A DNA stretch of 64,000 nucleotides from Isoetes taiwanensis (Eukaryota > Streptophyta > Lycopodiopsida > Isoetales > Isoetaceae). Both the position numbers and the translations under genes were made by a program. Under the pieces are notes generated by a model. It was not told the origin of the DNA and made no database searches. It saw only the letters and a program-made list of their open reading frames with translations. This document shows, piece after piece, positions 11,745 through 21,967 of this stretch (position 1 is the stretch's first letter; each line of letters starts with the position of its first letter). Where the stretch lies: NCBI GenBank assembly GCA_021234155.1, contig JAJEKV010000035.1:1300001-1364000 (forward strand). Reading direction: 5' to 3'.

Positions 11745-12600
11745 ATCCAATGAAGATTTTATAAAGATTCTCTTAGATTCTTCAAGGCTTAGAAAAAAAT
11801 TCCCAAGATTCTCGAAGATTCCATGAAGATTCCCTTAGATTCCTCTATATTCTCTTGAGATTCTCATAGATTCTTTAAGATTCTCTTGAGTTTCCCCTAG
11901 ATTCTCAAAGAGTAACCCAAATTTTCTCTAGATTCTCCAAGATTCTATGTAGATTCTCCTAAATTCCCATAGATTCTATGAAGATTCCCCTGCAAAACAC
12001 ATCCAACGTGAAAGATTCCCCAAGATTCTACAACTATTCTTCTAGATTCTTAATATTCTACAAAGATTATTCCTCTAGATTCTCTAAGATTATATATAAA
12101 TTTTATGTAGATTCCCCTAGATTCCTTTAGATGTTATGTATATTCCTCTAGATTCCATTAGATCTAAGTACATTCCCCTAAATTCTCCAAGATTCCATTA
12201 AAGATCACGTAGATTCTCAAAGACTTTACGAAGATGCGCTTAGATTCCGCTAGATTTTATAAGATTCTCTTAAGATTCCCATAGATTTCCTAATTATGTT
12301 GAGATTCCTTTAGATTCCCCAAGTTTCTATGTAGATTCTCCCAGATCCCCTTAGATTCTATGAAGGTCCTCTTAGATTCTTCAAGATTTTATGAAGATTC
12401 CTCTAGATTCTCAAAGGTTTTATAAAGATTCGCTTAGATTCTTAAAGAATCTCTTGTGATTCCCATAGATTCCTCAAGATTCTATAGAGATTCCTTTACA
12501 TTCTTTAAGATGCTATGAAGATTCCCCTAAATTCTCTTAAATTCCCATAGATTCCATAAAATACCAAGATTCCAAGAAGATTCTTAGTATTCGATCATAT
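11745..12600. repeat. AGATTC-word degenerate minisatellite
   Basis: About 850 bp in which the hexamer AGATTC or close variants recur every 8-25 bases (for example agattctct, agattccc, agattcctct), on one strand only, with irregular spacing. It has no open frame and no fixed period, so it is not a standard satellite. Confidence 0.75.
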
Positions 12601-12759
12601 TCGCTTCAACTACGATGAAACAATATCAAAGCACTACTCATTGGAAAGCTCTCGATGAGACGAATCCAATGGCATAGGCCCCACCTTCATCCGACCCTTT
12701 TGCTGCAAGTTACGGGCCTTTGAAGATAATTACAAAAAAGAATCTTCCTCGAAATTCCT

Positions 12760-13080
12760 TTCATAAATTTGGTGCCACCTCATTACTTTTTTTATTAAAT
12801 GGGGATGCCACCTCAACTCCTTTAATAAATAAACTGCAACTTAATAAAAAATCTTAGTGGCCAGGATTTCTCCTCCCTCCTTTGATCCAAGGGCTGAGAT
12901 TGGCCACACCAAAAAGCACTTTTAGGGACCTTCCTTGCACCTTCCTTAAAAAAACCAAGGGCTATGATTTTACCTTCCCCCCTTGATCCGACGGTCTAGA
13001 GGCATGGTGCATGCCCCATGCATGACCCCATGTAGATCCTAAGGCCGTAGTTGTGCCACCTCATTGGCCCACAAATAGAC
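12760..13080. repeat. Inverted relative of MITE-like element A
   Basis: Read on the minus strand it matches the interior of the 2.5 kb element: lysine-rich shadow, 'aaaggtgctttttggtg', 'ggaccttccttgcacc' and the CATGCATGGGGCATGCACC blocks, with many substitutions. Confidence 0.5.
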
Positions 13081-13140
13081 GGCCTAGATTGATTTGAATA
13101 TGTAAACAATCCATGGGTACATCGTTTCCCATGGACACAT

Positions 13141-13161
13141 AGAATAATTATATATATATTA

Positions 13162-13199
<38 letters not shown>
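13141..13199. repeat. TA microsatellite at left edge of the 13 kb element
   Basis: An almost pure (TA)n tract that runs into TAAGGGTTTTGGGG. The right direct repeat at 21,968 is preceded by the same short TA tract. Confidence 0.8.
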
Positions 13200-13201
<2 letters not shown>

Positions 13202-16200
13202 GTTTTGGGGCTCAACCCAATCTGTTACTCTTTAGGCACCTTATTGGCCAACCTACTCTGGTAGTGTGAAAAGGTTGTTTGTTATGTCTTATTTCAGTCT
13301 CATGATGGCACTAACAGTTAGCCTAATATTGTATCCATACTTTGCAGTCCTATCATATCTGCACTATTAGGGCTTTTCAGGATCAGCCTAATTAACTTAA
13401 CTTGGGATCATTTACCACATCTCAATGCCCGGACACTATATCCGGGATTGTATCTTCTTTGCAGTGTTTGTTTGAGAACCATCTAGATTCTTGACTCTTA
13501 TTCCCATAGATATTTGCCTAATTCCTGACCCAATTTTTTCTATTTAGGGGTGAACCACATGTGTTATATGGCTTATCCTAAGTTGTTGCCTTAGTATGCT
13601 TATTATGTTAGGGATTTTTACATCTAAGGGACCTGAGCATACGGTCCCCACTACTAGTCTCACAAACACTTATATCGTCTCTGTTATTTGGACCTCCCTA
13701 TCCCAAAATGAATTGATCTATTTTTGTTAAGTTTGATCTGTAGCATAGGTCAATGGTGGATGTATTTTACCTTAAATCACAACCTTGTCTACCCTTTATG
13801 GAACTCGAACCTTTTGCTCCAATTTTAGCATAGTTACTTGGTCTACCTAAGATTAATTTACACCCTGTATACTCAATGGCCTAAATATGTCTTTGTACTC
13901 TTTGGGCATAGCTTAGCAAATTTTCCTTCTTTTAATAGTATGACATTCTTACTGGCCAACCTATTCTAGTAGAGTGAAATTTTGATTAATATCCCAGATT
14001 TCAGTCTCATGATGGCACTAACAATTAGCCTCTTATTGAATCCATATTTTGTAGTCCTATCATACCTATAATACTAGGGCCTTCCAGGATCAGCCTATTT
14101 GGCTTGATCTCAATGTCTGGACACCAAATCTGGGATTGTATCTTCTTGCAGGTTTGTTTGGGAACCATCTCGTAACATATTAGTTCTAACATTGACTCGT
14201 ATTCCCATTGACTGCTACCTAATCCTTGACCCAATTTTGTCTTTTTCTATTTAGGGGTGTACCACATGAGTTGTATAGCCTATCCTAAGTTGTTGCCTAA
14301 GTATGCTTTTAATGGATTTTTACGTCTTAGGGATCTGAGCATACGGACCCCAATACTGGTCTTACAAACACTTAAATGGTCTCTGTTATCCGGACCTATA
14401 TATTCAAAAAGGCATTAATCTACTGTCGGTTCGTTTATTCTATAGCAGAGGTTATTGGTGGATGTAACCTACCTTAAATGACAACCCTGTTTACCCTTTG
14501 CAGAATTCGAACCAGTGGGTCATATTATAATATAGTTATTTGGTCTACCCAAAATTTATCTACACCCTATATACTCAATGGCCTAAATATGTTTATATAC
14601 CCCTTGGGGCACCGTATAGCTTAGAAAATTTTCCTTCTTATAAACTCATAGTATGACATCTTAGGGTGCAGTTGCATAGCTTTCTTTAATTTTAGTTAAT
14701 ATTGCACTTGCCTTATATCGAGATCTAGGTTTACCCCTTAGATAACATGAGGACATTTGGTCCTTAATTTAATATACAGTATTTAAGCAATATTCCAAGT
14801 CTTGACCATTGGTTTTTTACATTTATTTCATCTTTGCCTCTAGAAATTCGCCCCTAAGGATGGCTTGAGAACATTTGTAAGTTTTTTCTATGCTCCTAAG
14901 TTTGACCCATGGGGCATGCACTCTTACATCACTATATTACCTTTGTAATTTCTTTCGACGTTCATACTAGTGCAAATTCATTTTAAATGTCCGCAGACTA
15001 ACCCTAATATTTGCACTGGGAAAATTTGACCTAAGTTCACTCCGGTGTTGGCGGCATGTACCGATTACGTCTCTCTTTCTTGGAGATCTACAAATGAGAA
15101 TGGCACACCGCCGGATGGGCCTGGGTGGCCATCATGCCCTCTGGGATATAATGATTATGGCATTCTTATAGGTTCTTGTAAAATCTTTGAATAATCTATG
15201 TTTAGGGCTCCTTAATCTGTTGATAGGGCGCCAGGCAGGAGGCCACGTTGGAGGCAATTTGATCTATAAAATGCAGGTATCTTTGTCATTCTAACTAAGG
15301 CACAGAATGAGCAAAACAAAGTGCACAGGAAGGTGCAGCCAACAAAGGCCAAACCAGGCCCAAGTTAATTGAGTTTTTGAGAAAGCATGGCACGGAACAT
15401 GAGGGGACACTGACCCACAAAGCGTCAATTATTAGAATTATGTAAGGCAAGATGGCTGGATCCCAACAGAGATAAGAATGATCCAGGGATCAAGAAGTTC
15501 ATTCCAGCTATTCCAGCTATGGCCCCCTACAGCAGCAGTGCTAAAATCGTTGAGCAGCCTCCTCAGATCCCTGATATTGTTGCCCTTTCAGAGGAAGAAG
15601 ATTCAGAGGATGACATTCTACTTAATGGGGTCCTCCATGTTTTTTCTCACTAATTATCTTTCTCGATCTTTTTGTCTCTCACCATTTAACTTTTCGATCA
15701 TGTATTCATGGTATAATGTGGCTAATCGGTTTTTTAAATGGTTCCTCCATTGCCCATCTCATTTTCCCCGGTTAGGATCTATCATTAATTATCTCGTTAA
15801 TGTTAATTGTCGATTCCGTAGCCACTCTTGTTACATCTTGGCATTGTATAGGCATTTGTTAAATGGGATCCTACGATTGGACGATCCGGTATTCAAATGA
15901 CTAGATTATTAATTTCTTATAATATTTTGTGGCATTTGGTGCTTGCATGCAGAAATTCCTTTCTTCAAATCTATTGATTAACAATCTACTCATTCTACCT
16001 GTTAAATTTTGATTATTAAATCTAACCAACGGGTAAAGGGCCGAAAGGCCAAGGTTGCTCATATAGCTTACGCTAGCATAGGCATTTTACCCTTCTCGGG
16101 CTAATAAGTGCTTTTTTTTGCTGCGGTGTAACCGCTCCTTCTCGTATTTGTCTTTGGATCTTTGCATTAATGCTTTCTTGTGAAGTTGCATTATATGAGC

Positions 16201-17382
16201 TACTTTAAATTTTTGTATTTGATTTCACGAAAAATGGTAAGCAGCCTTCCTTTCCTTATGATCAGCTGATTGATCATGAATACTATGGCTTCAAGTACTT
16301 TTGGATCTATCATATTTCTATTTTACATTTGCTTCTAATACTCTTGGATCTATAATACATATTTGAGTTAATTCAGTACTTGAATATTATGAATAATCCA
16401 CTTTATTATATATAATGCACTTAAGTGTATGATTCAATCTACTTTGTTGCTGGTTTATGCAACCCTTTGCTGACTTTGCCCTTTTCAGATATGCCTGGTT
16501 CTTTCTAATGGGTTCCCCTTGTCATTTATGGTTTTTTTTATCTTATGCTTGTAATTTCGTTGCTACAATAATTAAAAAGAAGTAGGCATATTTGGCTGTA
16601 CTTTTAAAATATTAACACATGGGATGTTAATTTTCTCTGAAATTCATGCTGATAATCAGTTACAAATGCATTTTTGCTGTCCTGGCAGCTTTATTATAAT
16701 TATTCAAAGAATATGAACCATTCTCTAAGATATTAATCCTTTTCCATTCACATTTTGTAGCATGCAAGCTTTTTCTGGCATTACCTTGGATTGGCAGTAT
16801 GATTAATTGTTGATCTTATTTGCTGACTTATTTTTATCTGCTGGCTTTTCCTTGTTGGCTGGCTTTTCCTTCCTTCTTTCTCATAAGTATTTATGCTATG
16901 TAGGTTTTTCATCCCTTTGAATATCATATAGGTTTTTCATCCCTTTGAATATCATATTGGTGATTCACTTTTTTCTGTTTGTTCTGCTGGGAATTTTCTT
17001 CCTCTAAACCTTAAAGGCTTTCTTCATATCTTGTACCTTAAATATTGTTACTAGCCTTTATTTGGTGCTGCTAGGTCTGAGTTATATAATTCAATCATGG
17101 ATGGCATGTTTCTACGTGTTTTTACATGTTTTCTAATCCCTTTATGTTGAGTGGATATTAAAGATTGACATCTCCCTTTGTTTCTTAGAATAATCATGTC
17201 CGATGTTTGCTAAGTTAGGTCTTCTATGTGTTATGTTTTAGTTCTTGTTTGTTTTGATAATGTTGGTCCCTAAAGCCTCTCTTCTTAGGGCCTGATAAGT
17301 CCAGTATTCTCAATTTAGTTAGTCTTGAGATGCTTGGATGTCTTGACTAGTCATAAGGATCAGTTCAGGCCAGTCTATATAT
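13190..17382 (+). repeat. Left 4.2 kb direct repeat (pseudo-LTR) of the RT element
   Basis: Starts ATATAAGGGTTTTGGGGCTC and ends CAGGCCAGTCTATATAT. It contains a coding-like leader exon (15,471-15,629) and long AT-rich, otherwise non-coding sequence. Internally, 13,200-13,930 and 13,945-14,640 are diverged tandem copies of each other ('ttctattt.aggggtg.accacatg', 'atactcaatggcctaaatatg'). Otherwise no genes. Confidence 0.9.
15471..15629 (+). CDS. Leader exon candidate in left direct repeat
   Basis: The frame reads DKNDPGIKKFIPAIP, then IVEQPPQIPDIVALSEEED and ends DDILLN before a donor-like GTCCTCC. In the right copy (24,245-24,408) the border is cleaner, AATCAG-GTCC, but the frame there breaks after KKKKC. 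The acidic, proline-rich, clearly non-random reading and the donor site suggest a 5' exon spliced to ORF1 at the acceptor near 17,488. The joining phase is off by one in the sequence as given. Inference only. Confidence 0.4.
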
Positions 17383-17488
17383 TACACGATTTCAGGTTAC
17401 TGGTTTTACCAGTATGGGCTTTAGGGATCCAACATTATAAATGACTTTGGTCAATTATTTATGATTTTTGCTAACTATATGTTTTCAG

Positions 17489-19044
17489 GAGGGGGCTTCC
17501 TTCAAAAACAATAATTCCACAATGGAGGAAACTTTGCCACGACAAACCAATTATCAAAGTGACAATGATAGCAGCACCGGGATGGTTCCCGGAACTTTCT
17601 AGCCTTGGTTATGCTGCAGCAGGTATCCTTGCTCCAAATAAAGCAGTACAAACTGTGATGGCTTGCATCAGAATGCCAGAGTTGCATAATGTGCTAATTA
17701 GCAAGGAATGCTCTTTAGTTGAAGGGGAAATATCTGTGGTTCTGTTTCTGGGTTTTAATGGAATGCTGGATCTTGTCTCTAGCTTCAAGAATGCTGATTT
17801 TGATACCTGCCATAGCCTTATTCTAGAGGCCTTCAATAAACTCCCAGGTGTGCATATTAAGGCGGACTATGATGACCTCTATGATATGTTAGCCTTTTTG
17901 AAGGGATTGAAAGCGTTGGAGGACCAGAACTCTCTTAAGAATACCTTTATCCCCAATACGGATGTCAATCCCGAAAAAGCTGAAGACACTACACCTGTGA
18001 TTATGAATAATTGCCTTTTTGACCTTGATGGTGATGATGCTGATCCCTTTGGAAATGCTAATGCAGCAGCTGCCACAGTTCAGGCTTCAGATAATGAAGA
18101 AAGCAGAATCAGGGAAACCCTTGATAAATATAGCATTAAAGAACTGAATTTCTTCAATTGTGGAGGTTTTCCCATTATGTCCAATAGAAATGTGGAAATT
18201 CATGGCGAGCAGTTTGAGCAGTGCCTCTGGTCCAGCAAAAATCTTGGTATTATAGCCCCTATCAGCAAAAATTCATGGATTAAGCTTGCACGGCTGGATA
18301 TAAATGAAGTACATAAAGCAGAATCAGATGCCTTTGCTTTCATCAAACGTATCAGGAAAATTGATCCTAAACTACCCTGTGGTTTTGACATTCTGGGGAG
18401 AACATGTAAAATTGGCTCTAGTTTGTATATCGGCCAGAAAGGGCATATGGCCAAGGTGGAAGAATTGAGGATTGATTTTTACCTCAAACGTATCTGGCGA
18501 ACTTATTGTCCTTTTTTTAAATGTGATTGCGACAAAATTGTTGATGACAAGTGTCCGGATAACATCATTTGGTTTGACCATCTGATTTGGTTTATGCTCA
18601 ACAACTTGGAAAAGATCTGGCCTGACAGGTCAATACAAATGAGGTTTGCTATGCTCTCCAATTTTCTTGCTTCTGAGCCAATCAAAGGGGTGGTTCTCTC
18701 CTACATCGGGTATCTTGCCTTAAGGGATACAATGATTGCAATGACACACAAGTTAGCTGAAAACCCCAAGGTGAATCTCAAAAATGAATTTGGTGCCTCT
18801 AAGGCTGTGGATATTATAGAAAAGACCCTTAGGTCCAAAAAATTTCTTATGGACCACCAAAGATGACAATGTGGCTGACATGGGATATGCTACTAGGAGA
18901 AAGAATCAGCCAAGTACTGCCACAGCTAGGGGGATTCTCAGGCCTCCTAAGCTTGCAAAATTTAAACTGGAGACTGATCAAAGTGGAGTGATCCCTAATG
19001 CGACCAATCGGGTGCAAAAGATTATGGTGTCAGCTCCTCCATGA
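17489..19044 (+). CDS. ORF1 of the RT element, unknown function (one frameshift)
   Basis: The frame opens at an acceptor-like TATATGTTTTCAG and reads GLPSKTIIPQW before VTMIAAPGWFPEL; the first codon in the usual ORF call (17,559) is GTG, so the frame is better seen as an internal exon. About 435 codons run to TGA at 18,864. In the +1 frame the reading continues without a break from the AAAAAA run at about 18,837 through KDDNVADMGYATRRK to TGA at 19,042-19,044, so a homopolymer error or frameshift lies there. The protein is of mixed charge with an acidic middle (LDGDDADPFG) and a Cys-containing segment FFKCDCDKIVDDKC. I recognise no domain. Its position before an RT suggests a gag-like or nucleic-acid-binding role, but nothing in the sequence proves it. 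Confidence 0.65.
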
Positions 19045-19243
19045 ATTCAAATAGGTAAAATATTTTACTTCATGTTACTCTTTCTTACTTGCTTAATTTG
19101 CTATTTCTCTTTCCTTATGTTTGATTGTTTATGCCTGCTTGTGAATGCATAAGCATACTTCTTTGTTGGGCCTTAGTGCCAATACTCATGGGCTGGTCCC
19201 ATAATCTTAAATGGCCGAATAATCTGATGTCTGTGATATACAG

Positions 19244-21900
19244 CAGAATAAAAGGAGAGTCATACTCTCGAGGATTGATGGAAGACTCAGCTTAAAGGTC
19301 ATCAGAGATAAAGTGGATAGAAAATATGTTCACCTGACATATTTTTCTAAGGAAATTGATAAGATCAATTTCTCTAACATCTTTAAATCTGCTCTCAACA
19401 GATTCTTTGGTATTCTTGGCAATGAAATATGGGACAATACTGTTTTTGGCTGGAGATACTCTCCAAACCTTAAGGACCTCTGCTACAAACCCAAAGCTAT
19501 TTTTGTTGATACCTTGATCCCCGTCTGCCCATGTAATATTCCCAGACTTAAGAAATTTGTGGACCCTGGAATAGGGCACATTAGAACCACTGACATGAAC
19601 ATTATTCATAGTAAAGGCTTGAGAAATATGTTCAAACTTGGTCTCAATTTCATTCCTGATTTTCCTTTCACACTTGCACAATTCAAGCTCGAAATAGCAG
19701 AAATTATTGAGCGATTCTTTCCGCACATGATTCTCTTTTAATGATGTGGAGGGATCTCTGATTGACCAATGTAAGCAAGTTATAAGAAAGGAAGCAAAAG
19801 GTCTGGCTAAGGCCTTCATCACTAGCAATATGGGTTCAAAAAAGAAATTCCTGATTGAGGATGATTCTGTTATAAAAAATCTGGACTGGTTGATCAGCAA
19901 TCTTTACATAGCTGGAGTGGACAAAGCAGCTAACAACCCTGCCTTTATTTGTCCAAGGCATATAAGGGCTGAGGCAAATAGGAGACTTAGTAGTAATGAC
20001 TTTGAACCATGTAATCTTAGGCAGCAGGACCTCATAATAAAGATACAGTCAGAAATAGGGACTTTACTTGGAGATGGGCACATATCAAGCTTTGAATTAC
20101 CATACCTCTTAGGTATCTTTAAAGCGCATAAAAATGAATATCGCTGGATTACCAACGCTCATGATTCTATTTTCTCTGTATCTGCTTCAATTGTTTCAGC
20201 AGGGCTAAATCTTATGTTGGAATCATGGCATACAATTTGTTATGACAAGTGTAGAGCAGCGAATATTCTGCAATTAAACAAAATCAAAGCGTCCTGGGTT
20301 ATTTCCTCTGTCTATGATGTAACTTGTAACCTTCCTCCTAAAATAAATGATTTATTTGTGGCAGACATAACAAAATGTTATGAAAATATTCCACTCAATG
20401 GTTTGGATGGGATTAGTACAGTCATGAGTGACATCATCAATTTGGTCTGGAACTACAAGAAGTCAATACATGATGGATATAATTTGTGGTACAGAATTAC
20501 TGACAATTTTAAGGTTTTCTTGGAATGGAAGTACAGTATCCCAGATAGCAAAACTTGGATGAGGATGGACAAGGATAAGTTTATTCAACTGAATATCTGG
20601 CTTTTAAACAGCTGCTATCTTTCCATGAGTAATGGAATTTGGAGACAGATAAAGGGAATCCCAATGGGGTTTGCATCTAGCCCTGGATGGTGTAATTTAT
20701 ATCTAGCCTGGTTTGAACTTAAATTTGTGTCCAACCTTATCAGTTTAGGCATTAGAGGTAATTTGAGATCTCCTTTTGTCCCCATAAGAATCCTCCAATA
20801 GAATGAGTATACATCAAACTGCAATTAATGCAGCATTAACAACTTCATTGCTGTCGTTTTTTCCCTATAACTTTTGATCTACTCATGAAAGCATTAGATG
20901 CAGAATGAAAAGATCTTTCAAGTGATATATGGTTATGATGTATTTCAATACAAGCCATATGTGTTAACCTTAAAAAATATGGTTTTTTGCTCTTTTCTTA
21001 TATATTTACATTCCAAAAGATATAACAATGGGTTGTCATTAGAAAGATCTTGAGAAGACGAATCCATTGCCACAAATAGTGTTCGAATCGGAGTTTTTGT
21101 TCAAAAGTTATAGTAGAAAAATGACACTGCAAAAGTTAGTTAGAACTGCATTAATTACTGCTGCCACATAATACTGGAATAAAATACACTGGATCTCTTC
21201 TCTTATTGGACAGTTTAAAAAGCTGATGTGGCTTTTTAAGCATCCCTTAATGGGACAAAATGAGATCTCAAATTACCTCTAATGCAAGCTCAAGGAGGCT
21301 GCTGCATTTAGACATACCTACAGATATATGGATGATCTGCTCAGCTTAAATAATCCTTCTATTAGGAAGTTTGTGGGGTTATTGCAGGATAACTCAGGCA
21401 TTACTATCTACAATCTCAACCACCTTGTCATCAAAGATGAAACCATTTACTGCAAGGAGAACCCTGCAATTGGTAAGGCAGCCAATTTCCTCAATATGTG
21501 CATTGATATTCAGAAGCATCACCTTGGCAGATACTTGACCTACAGATATGACAAAAGAGATAAACTCCCTTTTCGGGCCTTTAGATTCATACATGCTAGC
21601 TCTTGTCGACCATACCTTATGGTCTGCAACATTATAATTTCACAAGTACAGCCCTACCTTTATGTGCACAATGATCCAATTGCTGCTGCAAAGGACCTTC
21701 ACGGGTTGATAATTGCATTCATAGATAATGGTTTCAGAAAGGCTGATGTATGGTACAAAGTGCTGAGGGTTCTCCGTAACGAAAGCTTCCCAGGACTCAA
21801 CTATGACATTAAAATCGTGACCTCAGAACTATGCAAATACAGGTACCTTCTATATGAATTTGTCTTGTTTTTAGTTGGCAGGGGGGGTCCCTATGCATAG
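19244..21900 (+). pseudogene. Reverse transcriptase, Penelope-like (1 bp shift plus MITE insertion)
   Basis: The frame opens after an acceptor-like ATATACAG. The first part (to 19,741) contains a C.C motif, GHIRTTDMNII and LGLNFIPDFPFTLAQF, resembling the N-terminal region of Penelope-like RTs. A TTTT run at 19,736-19,739 with one T too many shifts the frame to the next part. RT motifs: the finger segment YRWITNAHDSIFS; motif A VADITKCYENIPL (20,353-20,397); motif B IKGIPMGFASSPGW (20,644-20,690); and, after a 535 bp MITE, motif C YMDD (21,325-21,336). A thumb-like region follows. The three catalytic Asp residues are present. Removing the MITE leaves motif B and C regions in the same frame. 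No GIY-YIG or RNase H is visible. The end (FLVGRGGPYA, stop) lies in a palindrome and may be non-native; a CAG-GTACC donor at 21,842 is possible. Confidence 0.75.
20751..21285. mobile_element. MITE inserted in the RT reading frame
   Basis: Terminal inverted repeats of about 40 bp with few mismatches: the left end ATTAGAGGTAATTTGAGATC pairs with the right end GATCTCAAATTACCTCTAAT, and pairing goes on through TTTTGTCCC. Inner arms (aactgcaattaatgcagc and aactgcattaattactgc reversed) extend the fold-back. The insert is 535 bp, and the RT frame before it (codons starting at multiples of 3) continues in register after it at AAG 21,286. The target duplication is unclear (GC at most). It has no coding capacity. 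Confidence 0.85.
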
Positions 21901-21910
21901 GGACCCTCCC
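21881..21910. repeat. 30 bp near-perfect palindrome at the RT stop codon
   Basis: The left half GGGGGGGTCCCTATG pairs with CATAGGGACCCTCCC with one mismatch. A second small stem (CTGCCTTCC...GGAGGCAG) follows at about 21,940-21,960, just before the right direct repeat. Confidence 0.85.
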
Positions 21911-21967
21911 GTCCTTATGCTTATAATTAGGGACCTTTCTCTGCCTTCCGGTAGGAGGCAGGGATAT

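Larger units (their letters stand above)
11240..13189. mobile_element. Composite repeat element with MITE-A-related ends and an AGATTC core
   Basis: The left part (11,240-11,700) has GTGCCACCTCAT/GAGGTGGC blocks and a short duplication (atcaatctctacataacaag, repeated about 70 bp on). Then comes acaagtgattgtactatgag, a relative of the start of repeat B, then the AGATTC array. The right part (12,760-13,080) is an inverted relative of element A. The ends lie in TA tracts. The arrangement suggests a larger non-autonomous element of which repeats A and B are internally deleted or partial forms. Confidence 0.45.

Noticed and set aside
19285-19330. Hammerhead ribozyme (CTGATGA on the minus strand)
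   Set aside because: No GAAA box or matching stems at the required spacing.
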